Positions 1 to 9,745 of a stretch of 58,000 bases of DNA are shown piece by piece. The position numbers and the translations under genes are program-made. The notes under the pieces are model-generated. The model saw nothing but the letters and a program-made list of their open reading frames with translations, ran no database searches and had not been told where the DNA came from. Location of the stretch: contig CM043968.1 in NCBI GenBank assembly GCA_014529385.2, positions 28,919,513 through 28,977,512 on the forward strand, in the 5' to 3' direction. The stretch is from Adiantum capillus-veneris (lineage: Eukaryota > Streptophyta > Polypodiopsida > Polypodiales > Pteridaceae). Each line of letters begins with the position of its first letter. The stretch's first letter is position 1.

Positions 1-342
1 CAGTTTTTTCGAAAGAATAGTCTTTTTTCAGTCACTTTACATGGAATGGATATATTCATGTTTTTGTGTTGGAAGTGGTTTCAAGAATTTTTCTCCTCGG
101 AGATTCTTGAAGAAGGAAGATCCACGACTATAGCCGAAGTTGGAGCTTTCATGCAGCCACAGATGACTTTGTGTCGCTTTCGGCACAGCCCAAAGAAGCA
201 AGCGTTGCAAACCTTTATGAAGTTCCAAGTATCGCATGACCCACGCATCAGAGTGGGCCGGCAAAGAGTCCTTTCCAAGATTCCAGACGCTGTTGGCGAT
301 CTCCCTCGTCGCCATACAGTTCGGTACCAATACCTCACTTTG
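1..342 (+). pseudogene. Element E1, 3' end of internal (pol) region
   Basis: This is the stretch just upstream of a polypurine tract and a 3' LTR, so by position it should be the end of the Ty3-type polyprotein (integrase C-terminus or chromodomain). Reading frames are short and no catalytic motif can be named. One frame (46-375) stays open for 109 codons but runs into the LTR, so it is not a convincing gene. The assignment rests on position, not on protein similarity. The element's 5' part lies outside the window. Confidence 0.4.
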
Positions 343-354
343 AAAAGGAGGGGA
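343..354 (+). other. E1 polypurine tract
   Basis: The run AAAAGGAGGGGA directly abuts the TGTCAC start of the LTR. Polypurine tracts at this position prime plus-strand DNA synthesis in LTR retrotransposons. This fixes the orientation of E1 as plus and identifies the LTR as its 3' copy. Confidence 0.75.
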
Positions 355-1514
355 TGTCACATGCACATTTATTAACCCTATGTGTACGTGAACAAGCTAC
401 TTCATGACAAGGGTTCAGTTATCCTAGCTTAGGAAGTGTTCTGGCACTTTTGTGAGTCTGTTCACAGATCGTGCATGTCCAGGCACTTAGAGTAGATGCA
501 TATCCTCCGGTTGCACACAGCATGATCATCAGATTACAATCAATAGCCATCACGAGCATTTTTACAGTGCACAGATCCATTTTCCCTATTTTAGCCATTT
601 TTCACTTATTATTGATAAGTGACTTTGTTGGAAAACTAGGTAGGGCAAATTGGCCGAGCTAATATATAAGAAACCTAGCATCAGCACTTTCTGGCGAAGA
701 GGCAGCAGGTACCATCTGAAAAGCATCTTCTCAGTAAGACCGGCAAGAGAACACAGTGTTTTCAGCCACCAAAGACCAACCAGCGTTTTTCAAATGCAAA
801 TCAGCCCCATCGTTTTTCAGCATTGCAGAGCGGCCTGGCGTCAACAGATTTCCAACAGTTTCCCTAGCATTTCTGCAGCATCAGCCCTAACGTTTTTGGA
901 GTTGCAGATTAGCCTAGCATTTGCAATTCCTTGACGAGCGACAGATCCCAGATTTGCATTAGCGTTTTCAATTTTCAGCAATCAGGCTCCGTACCGTAGC
1001 TCCCAAACCTCGCAGATCTCACCTTCCCACAGCAGATCCTCGCCACACGGTCAGATCAGCAAGCGTTTGCAGATTCAGCCCACTATACGCAGATTTCAGG
1101 ATCTGCATTTTCAGCGCGTCGTCGTCGCATCGTCGTCATCACCGTCGTCCTCGACATAGTCAGAATTCAACAGATACAAGATTTGCAGATTTCAGCCCGT
1201 CTCGTCGTCGTGGACATCGTCGGCAAGTCCATTGCATTGTGGAGATTTATGCAATCAATAGTAGACCGCTCTCGCCATAGAGAGTGGGGCCTTCGGAGGA
1301 GGGTTTGACAACATTCTGAAGTCGTATTCTTCTCTCTCTATCTCTCACTCTCAGCACCTCATTCATAGTGTTTACCACTTTGTTTGTGATCATTTGCACT
1401 CTCTCACTAAAGGAACGGAAGGCTCTCCCTTCCGTAAGTAAAAGGAACCCTTGAGCACAGTTCGGAGCACTCATCTTGAGCAAAGTTCAACATTCACTTC
1501 CGCTGCACCTTACA
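355..1514 (+). repeat. E1 3' LTR (family E)
   Basis: The LTR starts TGTCAC and ends CACCTTACA. Two further copies of the same family are in the window: 9241-9745 (plus, incomplete) and 10424-11283 (minus). The start shares the context CCTATGTGT..GTGAACAAGC, and the end shares the CGCTCTCGCC, TCTCTCACTC and CTTCCGCTGCACCTTACA stretches. The minus copy ends at the same bases followed by a tRNA-Met primer site, which confirms the right boundary. The expected target duplication would be CAAAA at 1515-1519, but its partner is outside the window. Confidence 0.8.
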
Positions 1515-1790
1515 CAAAATATATCAAGTTTGTTGCCGCTTTTGCCTCAGCCCCCCTCCCAAATGAAAAAAACCCTTAAACCTTCTTGGCACACCAACCT
1601 TCTCTATTACTAGGACCCCTTTGAAAGCAGACCATGAATTATGGGCTGATTTTCATCATTTTGAGCTATTTAGGGTCAATTGACTAAGTGCCCTAGCTTT
1701 CTGTAGGGTCACTACTAGGTCGGAGGTACCCATCCCCTTTGAAATTTTCCCTTTCTTGTAGTTAATACAAGAGTTGTATAAGCTGTTGCG

Positions 1791-1880
<90 letters not shown>

Positions 1881-2439
1881 TGATACTCTTGGGCGATTTC
1901 AAAGCCACGATTGGCCATCGATTGTGAGTGCTTCACAAAATGCTAAAGAGGTCAGCTATGGTAGTAGAGATGAAACCAGCACATGAATTGGACAAGACCA
2001 TAGTGATAAGGAAACACCATTTCAAGGGCTTGGAATGCAGAAATATCCGCTTCCTATCCAAAGAAATGAAACGTTGGAACGTTTTAAAACGGGTTAAGAG
2101 AGAAAACTAGTATAATTGCCAGGTGGCTATGGTCATTTATATGGTCATGCAAGTGCCCACTGCCTCGTTGGGTCTCTCTTTCTAGCATTTTTTTCTCTGT
2201 ATCAACATTTTCTCTCTCTAGCAACGTTTTTCTCTCTAGCATTTTCCCTAAATCACCCTCCCTCTCTCTAGATCCCTTGAATTAGCGCAAATCTCTGCCT
2301 TCTCTACCCTTGGCAATTACTCTCGTGCGTACCTTGCAAACCTAGGAGGGGCGGGGTTGCTCTTAGAGGTTCCACATTTGTGAGGAGGTTGTCGCCCGCC
2401 ATCGGATACGAGAGGGGGATCTTGTTGTGAATGCAACTC
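1515..2439. other. Unassigned spacer with CT-rich DNA
   Basis: I recognise no gene here. It holds a compound microsatellite (1788-1878) and a CT-rich stretch (about 2170-2290) with repeated CTCTCTAGCA and AACGTTTTTC words. It could be the distal end of the G2 3' LTR or older DNA into which G2 and E1 inserted. It shows no visible similarity to the matching part of the G2 5' LTR. Confidence 0.5.
1788..1878. repeat. Compound microsatellite (GC)n(AC)n(GA)n
   Basis: Uninterrupted GC, then AC, then GA dinucleotides. Open frames across it translate as Leu-Ser or Arg-Glu runs and are artefacts. Confidence 0.95.
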
Positions 2440-2638
2440 TAAAAGATGGAGTGCAGTTCCCGTTTCGAGGTTGCCGCCTAAAAATCTCCCGACTGGTTGC
2501 CCAGTTGACTTCGCGACAGAGTTGTAAAATGTTCCCCTTGTCATTCCGAATGTAATGACGCGAACACATTTCACGGCCCAAAATAGAAGTTCCCTAATTT
2601 TTAGTAAATGCTTTCGTTGGGCTCCCACTGGTCATCTG
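2440..2638 (-). repeat. G2 3' LTR, distal fragment
   Basis: Aligns with 16793-16977 (shared words TTGCCGCCTAAAAATCTCCC, CACATTTCACGGCCCAAAAT, TTGGGCTCCCACTGGTCATC). The match stops at the G1 insertion point and continues at 8524. The last five bases, ATCTG (2634-2638), are the left target duplication of G1. A 103-codon minus-strand frame here (2317-2628) has no recognisable domain and is probably chance. Confidence 0.75.
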
Positions 2639-2928
2639 TGTCACAAAGTGATGACCTGGCGGACAGCAGAAACCCTAATTTCTGCCAAAAACCCTAAAAT
2701 TCCTGCAAACCCTAATTTTTGCCAAAAACCCTAATTTTTGGAAATCGCGGAGGCTGAAAATATATATATATATATATTGGAAAATAATGAGCGACGCGAA
2801 TTTTGTTTTTTTTTATAAAAAAAGAGAAAAGACTCTAAGAGAGAGAGAGAACTGATGCTTTTTATTTTAAAAGGTTTTGGGGCTCTGCTTTTGGGCATCC
2901 CTTGTAACCTTTAAATTAGTGGTGAGGG
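2639..2928 (+). repeat. G1 5' LTR, first part
   Basis: Matches 7993-8278 of the 3' LTR closely, starting TGTCACAAAGTGATGAC. The match ends abruptly after GGTGAGGG, where a 1245-bp insertion begins. A short (AT)n run lies inside. Confidence 0.9.
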
Positions 2929-4173
2929 AATAAAAGCAAGGGACACACGAAAAGAAGAGAAAAACAAAAACAAACAAACTAAATCACTTTGTTTGCTTCG
3001 AAACAAAACTAGATAAAACAAAACATTATTAACTTAAAAATGTTTTTAGAAAAGGCATGTGTAAAATAAGTTGACGCAACCAACTTAGCTTAAAACAAGT
3101 ACTCAACTTTAAGCAAAAAAAAGGAAAAGACGTCTTAAAAACATAATCCTAGAAATCAAACTTCACACAACAACTTATAACGGAACACATTCTTAAGTCC
3201 TCAGGTAAGCTAAATATGAAATCGAAAAACGAATACTAGTACAAACCTACGAAGACCAAAGAACCAAACTTGACAATATGTGATCTCAACTTTACTGCTT
3301 GTCCAAACAGGAAGAATAAGATTATCACCTTTATCATGCATAGCTTGGACAACAGCTATGACATCCCTACTCACGTCGTCAGTGCCCAAGAGTAGGTGCA
3401 GGTTTATATAGAGGTCATTCATGCTTTGAACGTACTCTACAAAACCAACGAGCTGAGTTTCTATCACCCTCCGGAGGTGATGGGCATACTCAGCCATGAT
3501 AAAGGCTAGCAATTGTCAAGCTATAGTGAAAATACTAGAAGCGCTAAAGATCAAAACAACAACATAAGGTGTTATTAAGTCAAACAATAAGTGGGCTTTT
3601 TAGCTCCCCACTTCTATTGAATTTACTACTGATTATCTTGAACATTCCAAAGGAAGAAACACTAAAAATAAACTTACTACGATGCAAAAATGAACGAACT
3701 TTTTTCATGATTCTTTTGAATGAGTATCCTTTTTCAACTAGTAAAGAAATAAGATGGCAAGATTGAACAACAAAAGTAGATTTACTAGAACAAAGACGAG
3801 AAAATCTAAATAGTTGAGAGCAAATGACACCGTCTTAGCTAAAAGAGAAATGTCCGAAGAAATGTGAGGCATGCGGATGATTTTTTGATTGGCATATTTT
3901 GGTTCAAGGCGCTTATCATAGATATCTACTTCTAATCCCAAGGGAGTCTGAAAAATCTTAAGGTCTAAAAAGGCACAACAATCACTATTTGTGGTACAGT
4001 TAAGTTCACAAAACTCCTTGGGATAAATTCCTCCGCCTACAGAACTCGAATTCAAGTACATAAAATCTTGAAAAGAAGGAACGTCAGGGACAAAAAGATC
4101 ATCTACAAAGCGTCTTACATTGCATAACTTGTGCAAAAATATTGGGCAAGTGTTAGCAAGGACAAGATGCTCC
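2929..4173 (-). mobile_element. Insertion in G1 5' LTR carrying a Penelope-like RT fragment
   Basis: This 1245-bp segment replaces the 176 bp of LTR present at 8279-8454 in the 3' copy, so it came with a deletion of target. The right part encodes, on the minus strand, the end of a reverse transcriptase. The left part is A/T-rich with no recognised domain (a 100-codon minus frame at 3210-3512 is unassigned). Truncation at the 5' side of the RT fits target-primed non-LTR integration. No clear target duplication is visible. Confidence 0.6.
3570..4173 (-). pseudogene. Reverse transcriptase fragment, probably Penelope-like element
   Basis: The minus-strand frame shows RFVDDLFVPD (the catalytic FxDD box), then GGGIYPKEFCELN, CAFLDLKIF, LEVDIYDKR and KIIRMPHISS. 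After a frameshift it continues with RLCSSKSTFV and SLLVEKGYSFKRIM. The order DD box, FLDL, YDKR/YRKP, HP-like, then a C-terminal K/RGY segment is the layout of Penelope-like RTs, not of copia, Ty3 or LINE RTs. Motifs upstream of the DD box and any GIY-YIG domain are absent, because the copy starts at the LTR junction. It is non-functional. An unrelated RT group with similar spacing is the main alternative. Confidence 0.55.
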
Positions 4174-4242
4174 ATTGTTTTGAAGTGGTTATTTGGTGCT
4201 GTCGCGGTTGATTCTTGACTTGGAGTGTCCAAGTCTGTTACA
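4174..4242 (+). repeat. G1 5' LTR, terminal part
   Basis: Matches 8455-8523, the last 69 bases of the 3' LTR, ending AAGTCTGTTACA. Together with 2639-2928 it makes a 359-bp 5' LTR lacking 176 bp of the full form. Confidence 0.9.
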
Positions 4243-4243
4243 G

Positions 4244-4255
4244 TGGTATCAGAGC
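4244..4255 (+). other. G1 primer binding site (tRNA-iMet)
   Basis: TGGTATCAGAGC lies one base after the 5' LTR end. It is the complement of the 3' end of plant initiator tRNA-Met, used to start minus-strand DNA synthesis. Confidence 0.92.
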
Positions 4256-4317
4256 ACGGCCGATTTCTCTTCTACGGGAAATCCGATCCCCGAAAAAAAA
4301 AAAATCCCGCGGCACCT

Positions 4318-5924
4318 ATGGCTTCAGGCAATGATCAGTCGACTCCCTCTGCATCTGGAGATGCGGGCTGGGATCACAACGAAGATTCAGACAGAGAGTA
4401 TGGCCTGCCTCGTCCTACTCAAGCGGAGCAAAGAGAGATGGAGCGTCGTCAATTGATTGGCGATGCAACAAAGATGATGCTCAATTTTGCCAAGGACCTG
4501 AAGATGCCAAAATATATGAACCAGACCTCTTTGGAAGAGGTACAGACGGAGTGGCAGAGAACCACAACACCACTCCCGAAACCCACTCTCAAGAAACCTT
4601 CTGCCTCCAAGAAATATACAGAGAAGGAACTAGAGAATGTGGTTGATGCATGGATTGCTCAGCTTCTCGACGTACAAAAGAAAGGCAGAAAGCACGGCAA
4701 AAAGCAGAAGAAAGGCACTGACTTCCCGGGATATTTGGGTCGTCGGTCGACATTTGACAAGGCAAAGAAACAGAAGAAGCGTGTTCGATTTGAAGGAGTA
4801 CCCAATTCTTCTTCTTCTTCTTCTTCTGACAGTTCTTCTAGCTCTTCAGATTCGAGCGAAGAAGACAGAAAAGGTAAAAAGCGAAGCAAGAAACAAAGCT
4901 TCGGAAAGGGCAAGAAGAAGGCTACATCTCGCCCAGAGACTGACAGTTCTACTGAGGACTCGTCTACAGACAGCTCAGATTCCGATGACGGAAAGTTTTA
5001 TGCGAACAAGAAGAATTTTTACAAAGCCAACCAGTATGACTTTCTCGAAGATAAAAGCAAGAAAGTCCGAGAGTTTAAGGAAGGTGGCCACTCGATCAAG
5101 TTTGACACTTTTCAGGATACTCAGATGCTTCGAAGGCTTTGTCTTTTATACAACAATTTGACATCGCTTTCGCGGGAGGACGATATTCAGAGCACTCCAA
5201 GATTCGGAGAGCTACCTCTTACCTTAAGGGGAATGCTCGTACTTGGTGGTCCACGCTTCTTTTAACAAGAGTGCGCCAGTTAAATGGCTGAAATTTAAGA
5301 AGCTTTTTATTTCTTCTTGGTTGACACAAGAATATGAACGAGATGTACGAGTTGCTTGGAACCATCTTCGGATGACCAAGAAAGATACAATCAATGCTTA
5401 TTGTGAAAGATTCTGGAGCTCTTTTCTACCCATCTCTTCATTCAAGAAGATCTCGTTCAGAGAACAAATTGAGCGGTTTACGTTGGGTCTACCTACAGAG
5501 ATCCGAGATCACTGCTTGGAACAGAAGTCAACTTCTATTTAGGAGTTGATGAGTCATGCGAAGCGGGGCTTTGCCATTCACTCTGGCAATTTGACCTACC
5601 CCACAGATAAGGCCATGACACAACGAGCCGAACACACTTCTGGGAATGAAAGTTGAAAGAAAAAGAGCAACCCAGAGAAAAAAGGATGCACGACCCAAGC
5701 TTACTCCTGAGGAGACAGCTCGCTTCATCAGAGAGGGGAAGTGCTTTGGATGCGGGGAACATGGACATATCTCCGCGAAGTGCCCTAAAAAGGCACAAAA
5801 AGAACAGAATGATAAAGACGACGACAAGCCTGAGAGTTCGAGACAGCTGAGGAATGTGGCAAAAAAGGCAAATAGAAAAGCAGAACTAGTACCACATGGC
5901 GTGGACTTGCACCGAATCAAATGA
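4318..5924 (+). pseudogene. G1 gag (capsid and nucleocapsid), frameshifted
   Basis: The start chosen is the ATG at 4318. The frame is open further upstream, but that part lies over the LTR and primer site. Residues 1-150 are charged and Lys-rich. A serine/aspartate-rich linker at about 4804-5000 resembles phosphorylated or nuclear-targeting linkers. The capsid-like part begins near 5080 (GGHSIKFDTF) and runs, after frame changes at about 5150-5250 and after 5540, to WLKFKKLFISSWL..YERDVR and an ERFTLGLP segment. A CCHC knuckle CFGCGEHGHISAKC (5742-5783) ends it. At least two frameshifts and a stop make it inactive. A virion-core and RNA-packaging role is inferred from family knowledge. Confidence 0.8.
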
Positions 5925-5949
5925 ATGAAAATACAAACTTTGCCGCTTT

Positions 5950-7398
5950 TTGGGGCAAAGTGAAGGATCGGGAAGCTCTTTTGAAGGAGGACAGAAGAAT
6001 GTGGTGGCAGATGCTTTGTCTCGGAAACCGTTGGTTCTGGCTGTTTCCGCGATACATCATGGGAGCTTCGAGGATATGATCGATCAGTATGCCACAGATA
6101 CAGATTTTGCAGATATTTTCACACGGATACGGGATGGGGAGACAGTAGCTAGATACTCCCTTCGGGAAGGCTACTTGATGAAAAAGACTATGTTGTGCAT
6201 TACACAACCGTTGAGGGATAAGGTTATGACTGAATGCCACTGTCCACCTTTTACGGGTCACCGCGGCATTGCTACCACCATGAAGGGGGTAGAGAGATAC
6301 TTCTTTGGGCCGAGACTCAAAAAGGATGTGGAAGAGTTTGTGCCCAGTTGCTTGGTATGCCAGAAGGTCAAGTTTGATAGGCATAAGGCACAGGGATTGT
6401 TACAGCCTTTACCCATACCCACCCACCCCTGGGAAAGTATTGCAATGGATTTCATTTTTTATCTCCCAAGAACACAGAATGATCACGATGATTTTCCGAT
6501 TACATGGCACGTCTGAGACGATTGTCTCCGACAGAGACCCCAGATTTATGAGTTTGTTTTGAAAGGCAATTTGGGAGAACATTGGCACGCAATTGGAGTT
6601 CTCGTCATCGTTCCACTTGCAGACTGACGGGCAATTTGAGATTGTCCATTCAGTGATTTTAGATTTACTGAAGTCTTGTATCTCGGATCAAAAGACTCAA
6701 TGGGAAAAGAACTTACCTTTGGTGGAATTTTCCTACAATAACACGATACACTCTTCGACGGGGAAGACGCCATGTGAGATTGTTGAAAGTGCTGCGAAGG
6801 TTCCATCCTTCCTGAGCACGAAAGATTAGATATTTGAAGCGGATGAATATTCGCGAGATTTGGATATGGCTTTCACCAAGGTTCGCAAGACTTTGCAGGA
6901 GTCTCAAGAACGACAAAAAAAGGCAGCGGATCGCCATCGTCGCGACTTGAAATGAAGGAGGATAATTGGTTGCTCTTACGTTTTGAGAAGGCATGCCTAC
7001 GAAAGAAAAAGGGAAAGGAGAGGCTTTTTCCAAAGCTTAGTATGCGATACTACGGACCTTTCCAAATCACTGACAAGATAAATGATGTCTCCTTCCGATT
7101 GAAACTGCTAGATACTTGGAGGATTCATAATGCATTGCATATGAGTCTCTTGAACCCTGTTAAGGGTGATGTGCCTGATGATGGGGAGCCTGATGAGCAA
7201 CCCGAAGTGGAAGAAAACGAGGAGATCCTTGTTCATGAACAGATTTTGGCACATAACGATATGAAGAAAGGTAATGTCCGAAGGCGGTTCTTGGTTTAGT
7301 TCAAGAACTTTCCTGCATTTGATGCGAAGTGGATGGAGGAGGAGGACCTAGCAGATACTCCTCGGATTGTGAAACTTTACCTCGATGTTTTGGTTTAG
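5950..7398 (+). pseudogene. G1 pol remnant: RNase H tail, integrase, chromodomain
   Basis: The frame opens with the RNase H tail motif NVVADALSRK. The integrase zinc-binding HHCC domain follows (ECHCPPFTGHRG .. CLVCQKVK, about 6230-6370). It enters the core at WESIAMDFIF, then about 100 bp of core are missing and the frame changes before ETIVSDRDPRF and HLQTDGQ. The C-terminal part (6952 on) has GPFQI and the LLDTWRIHNALHMSLL motif. It ends with a chromodomain-like stretch (FLV, stop at 7297-7299, then FKNFPAFDAKWMEEEDL). Protease and RT are absent upstream. It is inactive, and all motifs are in the order expected for a Ty3 chromovirus. Confidence 0.85.
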
Positions 7399-7977
7399 CA
7401 TAGTCTACTCCAAACGGAACCCAGAAACTCAGCTTGGCCGAAGATCTAGTGCAGTGGGATGCACAAGAGGGGAGTTACTCCGCTCCTTTGTCAACAGATG
7501 CCTCGATACTAAAGTCACTGATGTCTCTTTGAGCTTCAGGGATACTGAGAGCTGACAATATTCTGCTAGATGACTTTATGAAATGGAATTCCTGATTATG
7601 ATACTGATTTGTTCTTGACTTCTTGTGAGTGCAGGAACTGATAGCCGAAATGACTGCAACATTTTGGTCTGATTAATCTCGAATAGACATGGTTGCCATA
7701 GGGGTTAGTCAATCGGACATCGATGAGGTCCCGATTGGACCTAGATATGATTGCTAGCTACATTGTCGATAAATTATGGTCTAAGATCCAAATGAATGTT
7801 GAATGTCATGTGATGTCCTGTGATGTCTGGTGATGTCGTGTGATGTGACTGTCGATTTTGTACATGTGCTAGATGTGTGTTCCTAGTACGTAGGTACTAA
7901 CAATCAGTGTCTGCTAAGACGGTTTATGGCTTTTGTCGGTTTTGCAGGCGTAATCGCGGTCAATTACAATGCTCTCA
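7399..7977 (+). other. G1 3' untranslated internal region
   Basis: I find no coding sequence here. Near 7806-7850 there is a short run of imperfect GTGATGTCNTG words, about 11 bp apart. The rest is unremarkable leader-like DNA between pol and the polypurine tract. Confidence 0.6.
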
Positions 7978-7992
7978 AGAGGGGGGTAGGTA
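7978..7992 (+). other. G1 polypurine tract
   Basis: AGAGGGGGGTAGGTA lies immediately before the TGTCAC start of the 3' LTR. It is the plus-strand primer site. Confidence 0.85.
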
Positions 7993-8523
7993 TGTCACAA
8001 AGTGATGACGTGGCGGACAGCAGAAACCCTAATTTCTGCCAGAAACCCTAAAATTCCTGCAAACCCTAATTTCTGAAAATCGCGGAGGCTGGAAAAAATA
8101 TATTTTTTATTTTTTATTTTTATTTTTTTGGAAAATAATGAGCGACGCGAATTTTGCTTTTTTTTATAAAAAAGAGAAAAGACTCTAAGAGAGAGAGAGA
8201 ACTGATGCTTTTTATTTTAAAAGCTTTTGGGGCTCTGCTTTTGGGCATCCCTTGTAACCTTTAAATTAGTGGTGAGGGCCTCACTTCTCAGAGCATCTGG
8301 ACACAGAGTCTGAGAGTGAAACCCTAACCGCTCTCTTGTACTTTGATGATTGATTAATACAAAAAGAAATACCGAAAGGGGCGCCAATCTTTGGGGCCAA
8401 TATCTCTAGGCACGGAACTCCGTCGGGCCAGTGCAAATCTATTGTGATCTGTGAATTGTTTTGAAGTGGTTATTTGGTGCTGTCGCGGTTGATTCTTGAC
8501 TTGGAGTGTCCAAGTCTGTTACA
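7993..8523 (+). repeat. G1 3' LTR (full form)
   Basis: 531 bp, starting TGTCACAAAG and ending CTGTTACA, followed by the target duplication ATCTG. It retains the 176-bp segment (8279-8454) missing from the 5' LTR. This includes the words AAATACCGAAAGGGGCGCCAA that also occur near the G2 LTR end at about 16050-16090. Confidence 0.93.
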
Positions 8524-8873
8524 ATCTGACCATCTATCCTCATTGGGACCACATCCAAAAGTACAATGTGGCCCAGCCGTTAGATACTTTCTGTTGGTGA
8601 TCCCACCTTGGCCTTTATTGAGTTCACTGCCTTGGGTCGGCACTAGAATTCGTATAGTAAGAGGGTGTCTAGGCTCAGTTCAAGATCATGTAGGTCCCCC
8701 CGTCGCACTTAATAAGTTGGTGGATACTCTTCCTGTCTGCAGGTGAAACTACCGTTCACATTGGCCATACAATGTCCGACCATTTGCAACTTCAAAAAGA
8801 GGGTCTCAAAAATAAAATAAAAATCATTGGAAAGAAACCAACTAAAGTTAACAGTTGCCATGTCCTCGTGACA
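8524..8873 (-). repeat. G2 3' LTR, proximal part, with internal inversion
   Basis: On the minus strand this starts TGTCACGAGGACATGGCAACTG and matches 16978-17330. Between about 8630 and 8733 the sequence is the reverse complement of the matching stretch at about 17081-17185. Flanks on both sides are collinear. The left edge begins with the ATCTG duplication made by G1. Confidence 0.85.
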
Positions 8874-9076
8874 TAGTGAACAGTTGCCACGTCCTCGCCC
8901 CCCCCTTGAAATCGCAAACCTCCTCGATTGCATACCATAAATACACGCCACTGATGATCTTGTGCTGTTAGGACTCTTTTATCATTGCATGTATCCGCAA
9001 GTATCCGCAAGAAAGGTCGTAACACATAGATACAAATGACTTAATGAGACCTTCATACTTTTGTCATTTCCATCTA
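8874..9076 (-). other. G2 3' untranslated region and polypurine tract
   Basis: On the minus strand, TTTCAAGGGGGGGCGAGG leads toward the LTR. A near-copy of the LTR start (CGAGGACGTGGCAACTGTT) precedes the real start, so about 27 bp look duplicated at the junction. I see no other coding signal here. Confidence 0.55.
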
Positions 9077-9240
9077 TTACACTGAATTCATATGTACATT
9101 TGATGTACTAGCCCTATCATTACCCCTCCTTTGCACACGTTGGGTTGGGGCATAAGTAGGTTGTAACCAAAAGGCTTCAAGGTAAAGCTTGCAATACATT
9201 TGGTGACTCTGACAGTTCATTCTCTTCCATCCACTTTGCA
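9077..9240 (-). pseudogene. G2 polyprotein C-terminus (chromodomain end)
   Basis: Reading the minus strand from 9240, one frame gives AKWMEENELSESPNVLQA and the next gives YLEAFWLQPTYAPTQ, with a frameshift between. The first motif matches the G1 chromodomain end (AKWMEEEDLADTP). It is therefore the far end of the G2 polyprotein, separated from its integrase core by the inverted E structure at 9241-11283. Confidence 0.7.
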
Positions 9241-9745
9241 TGTCACATGACACACCCAACCCTATGTGTCCGTGGACAAGCTATAGCATGACCAGGGTTC
9301 AGTTCAGTCAAGTCAGTCTAGAATAGGAAGTGATCTGGCACTTTTGTGAGTCTGTTCGCAGACCGTGCATGTCCAAACACATAATTTAGATGCATACCCT
9401 TTGGTTGCACATAGCATGATCATCAGATTCCCATCAGAACCCATCAAGAGCATTTTTACAGTGCATAGACCTATTTTCACTATTTTTGACATTTTTCACT
9501 TATTATTTTTAAAGTGACTTTTGTTGGAAAGTAGGTAGGGCAAATTTACTAAGTTTGTATAAGTAGAAACCTAGCACTAGCACTTTTTGGCAGAAGAGGC
9601 AGCAGTAGCACCTTGCTCAACAGGTAACTTCTTAGCAAGACCGACTCGACGACAACTCTAGCGTTTTCAGCATTGCAAAAGGCCTAGCGTTTTTGTATCA
9701 GATCAGCCAACGTTTTTGCACTTGCAGATTCACGACGACGGTAGA
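9241..9745 (+). repeat. E-family LTR, incomplete, plus orientation
   Basis: Shares its start and about 500 bp with 355-900 (for example TGATCTGGCACTTTTGTGAG, GACCGTGCATGTCC, GGTAGGGCAAATT). The terminal part with CACCTTACA is absent. The right edge is approximate. No polypurine tract precedes it. Confidence 0.7.

Larger units (their letters stand above)
2639..8523 (+). mobile_element. G1, Ty3-type LTR retrotransposon, internally deleted
   Basis: Flanked by the 5-bp target duplication ATCTG (2634-2638 and 8524-8528). The uninterrupted target sequence is visible in the other G2 LTR near 16977. It contains a 5' LTR, a tRNA-Met primer site, gag, a pol remnant, a polypurine tract and a 3' LTR (531 bp). 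Protease, RT and most of RNase H are missing, as is part of the integrase core. It could only have moved with enzymes from another copy. Its integrase is very close to that of G2, so both belong to one Ty3 clade. Confidence 0.9.

Noticed and set aside
1715-1986. Open frames with Leu-Ser and Arg-Glu repeats
   Set aside because: They are translations of the AC/GA microsatellite, open on both strands.
4659-4913. Minus frame rich in Glu
   Set aside because: Antisense of the Ser-rich gag linker of G1.
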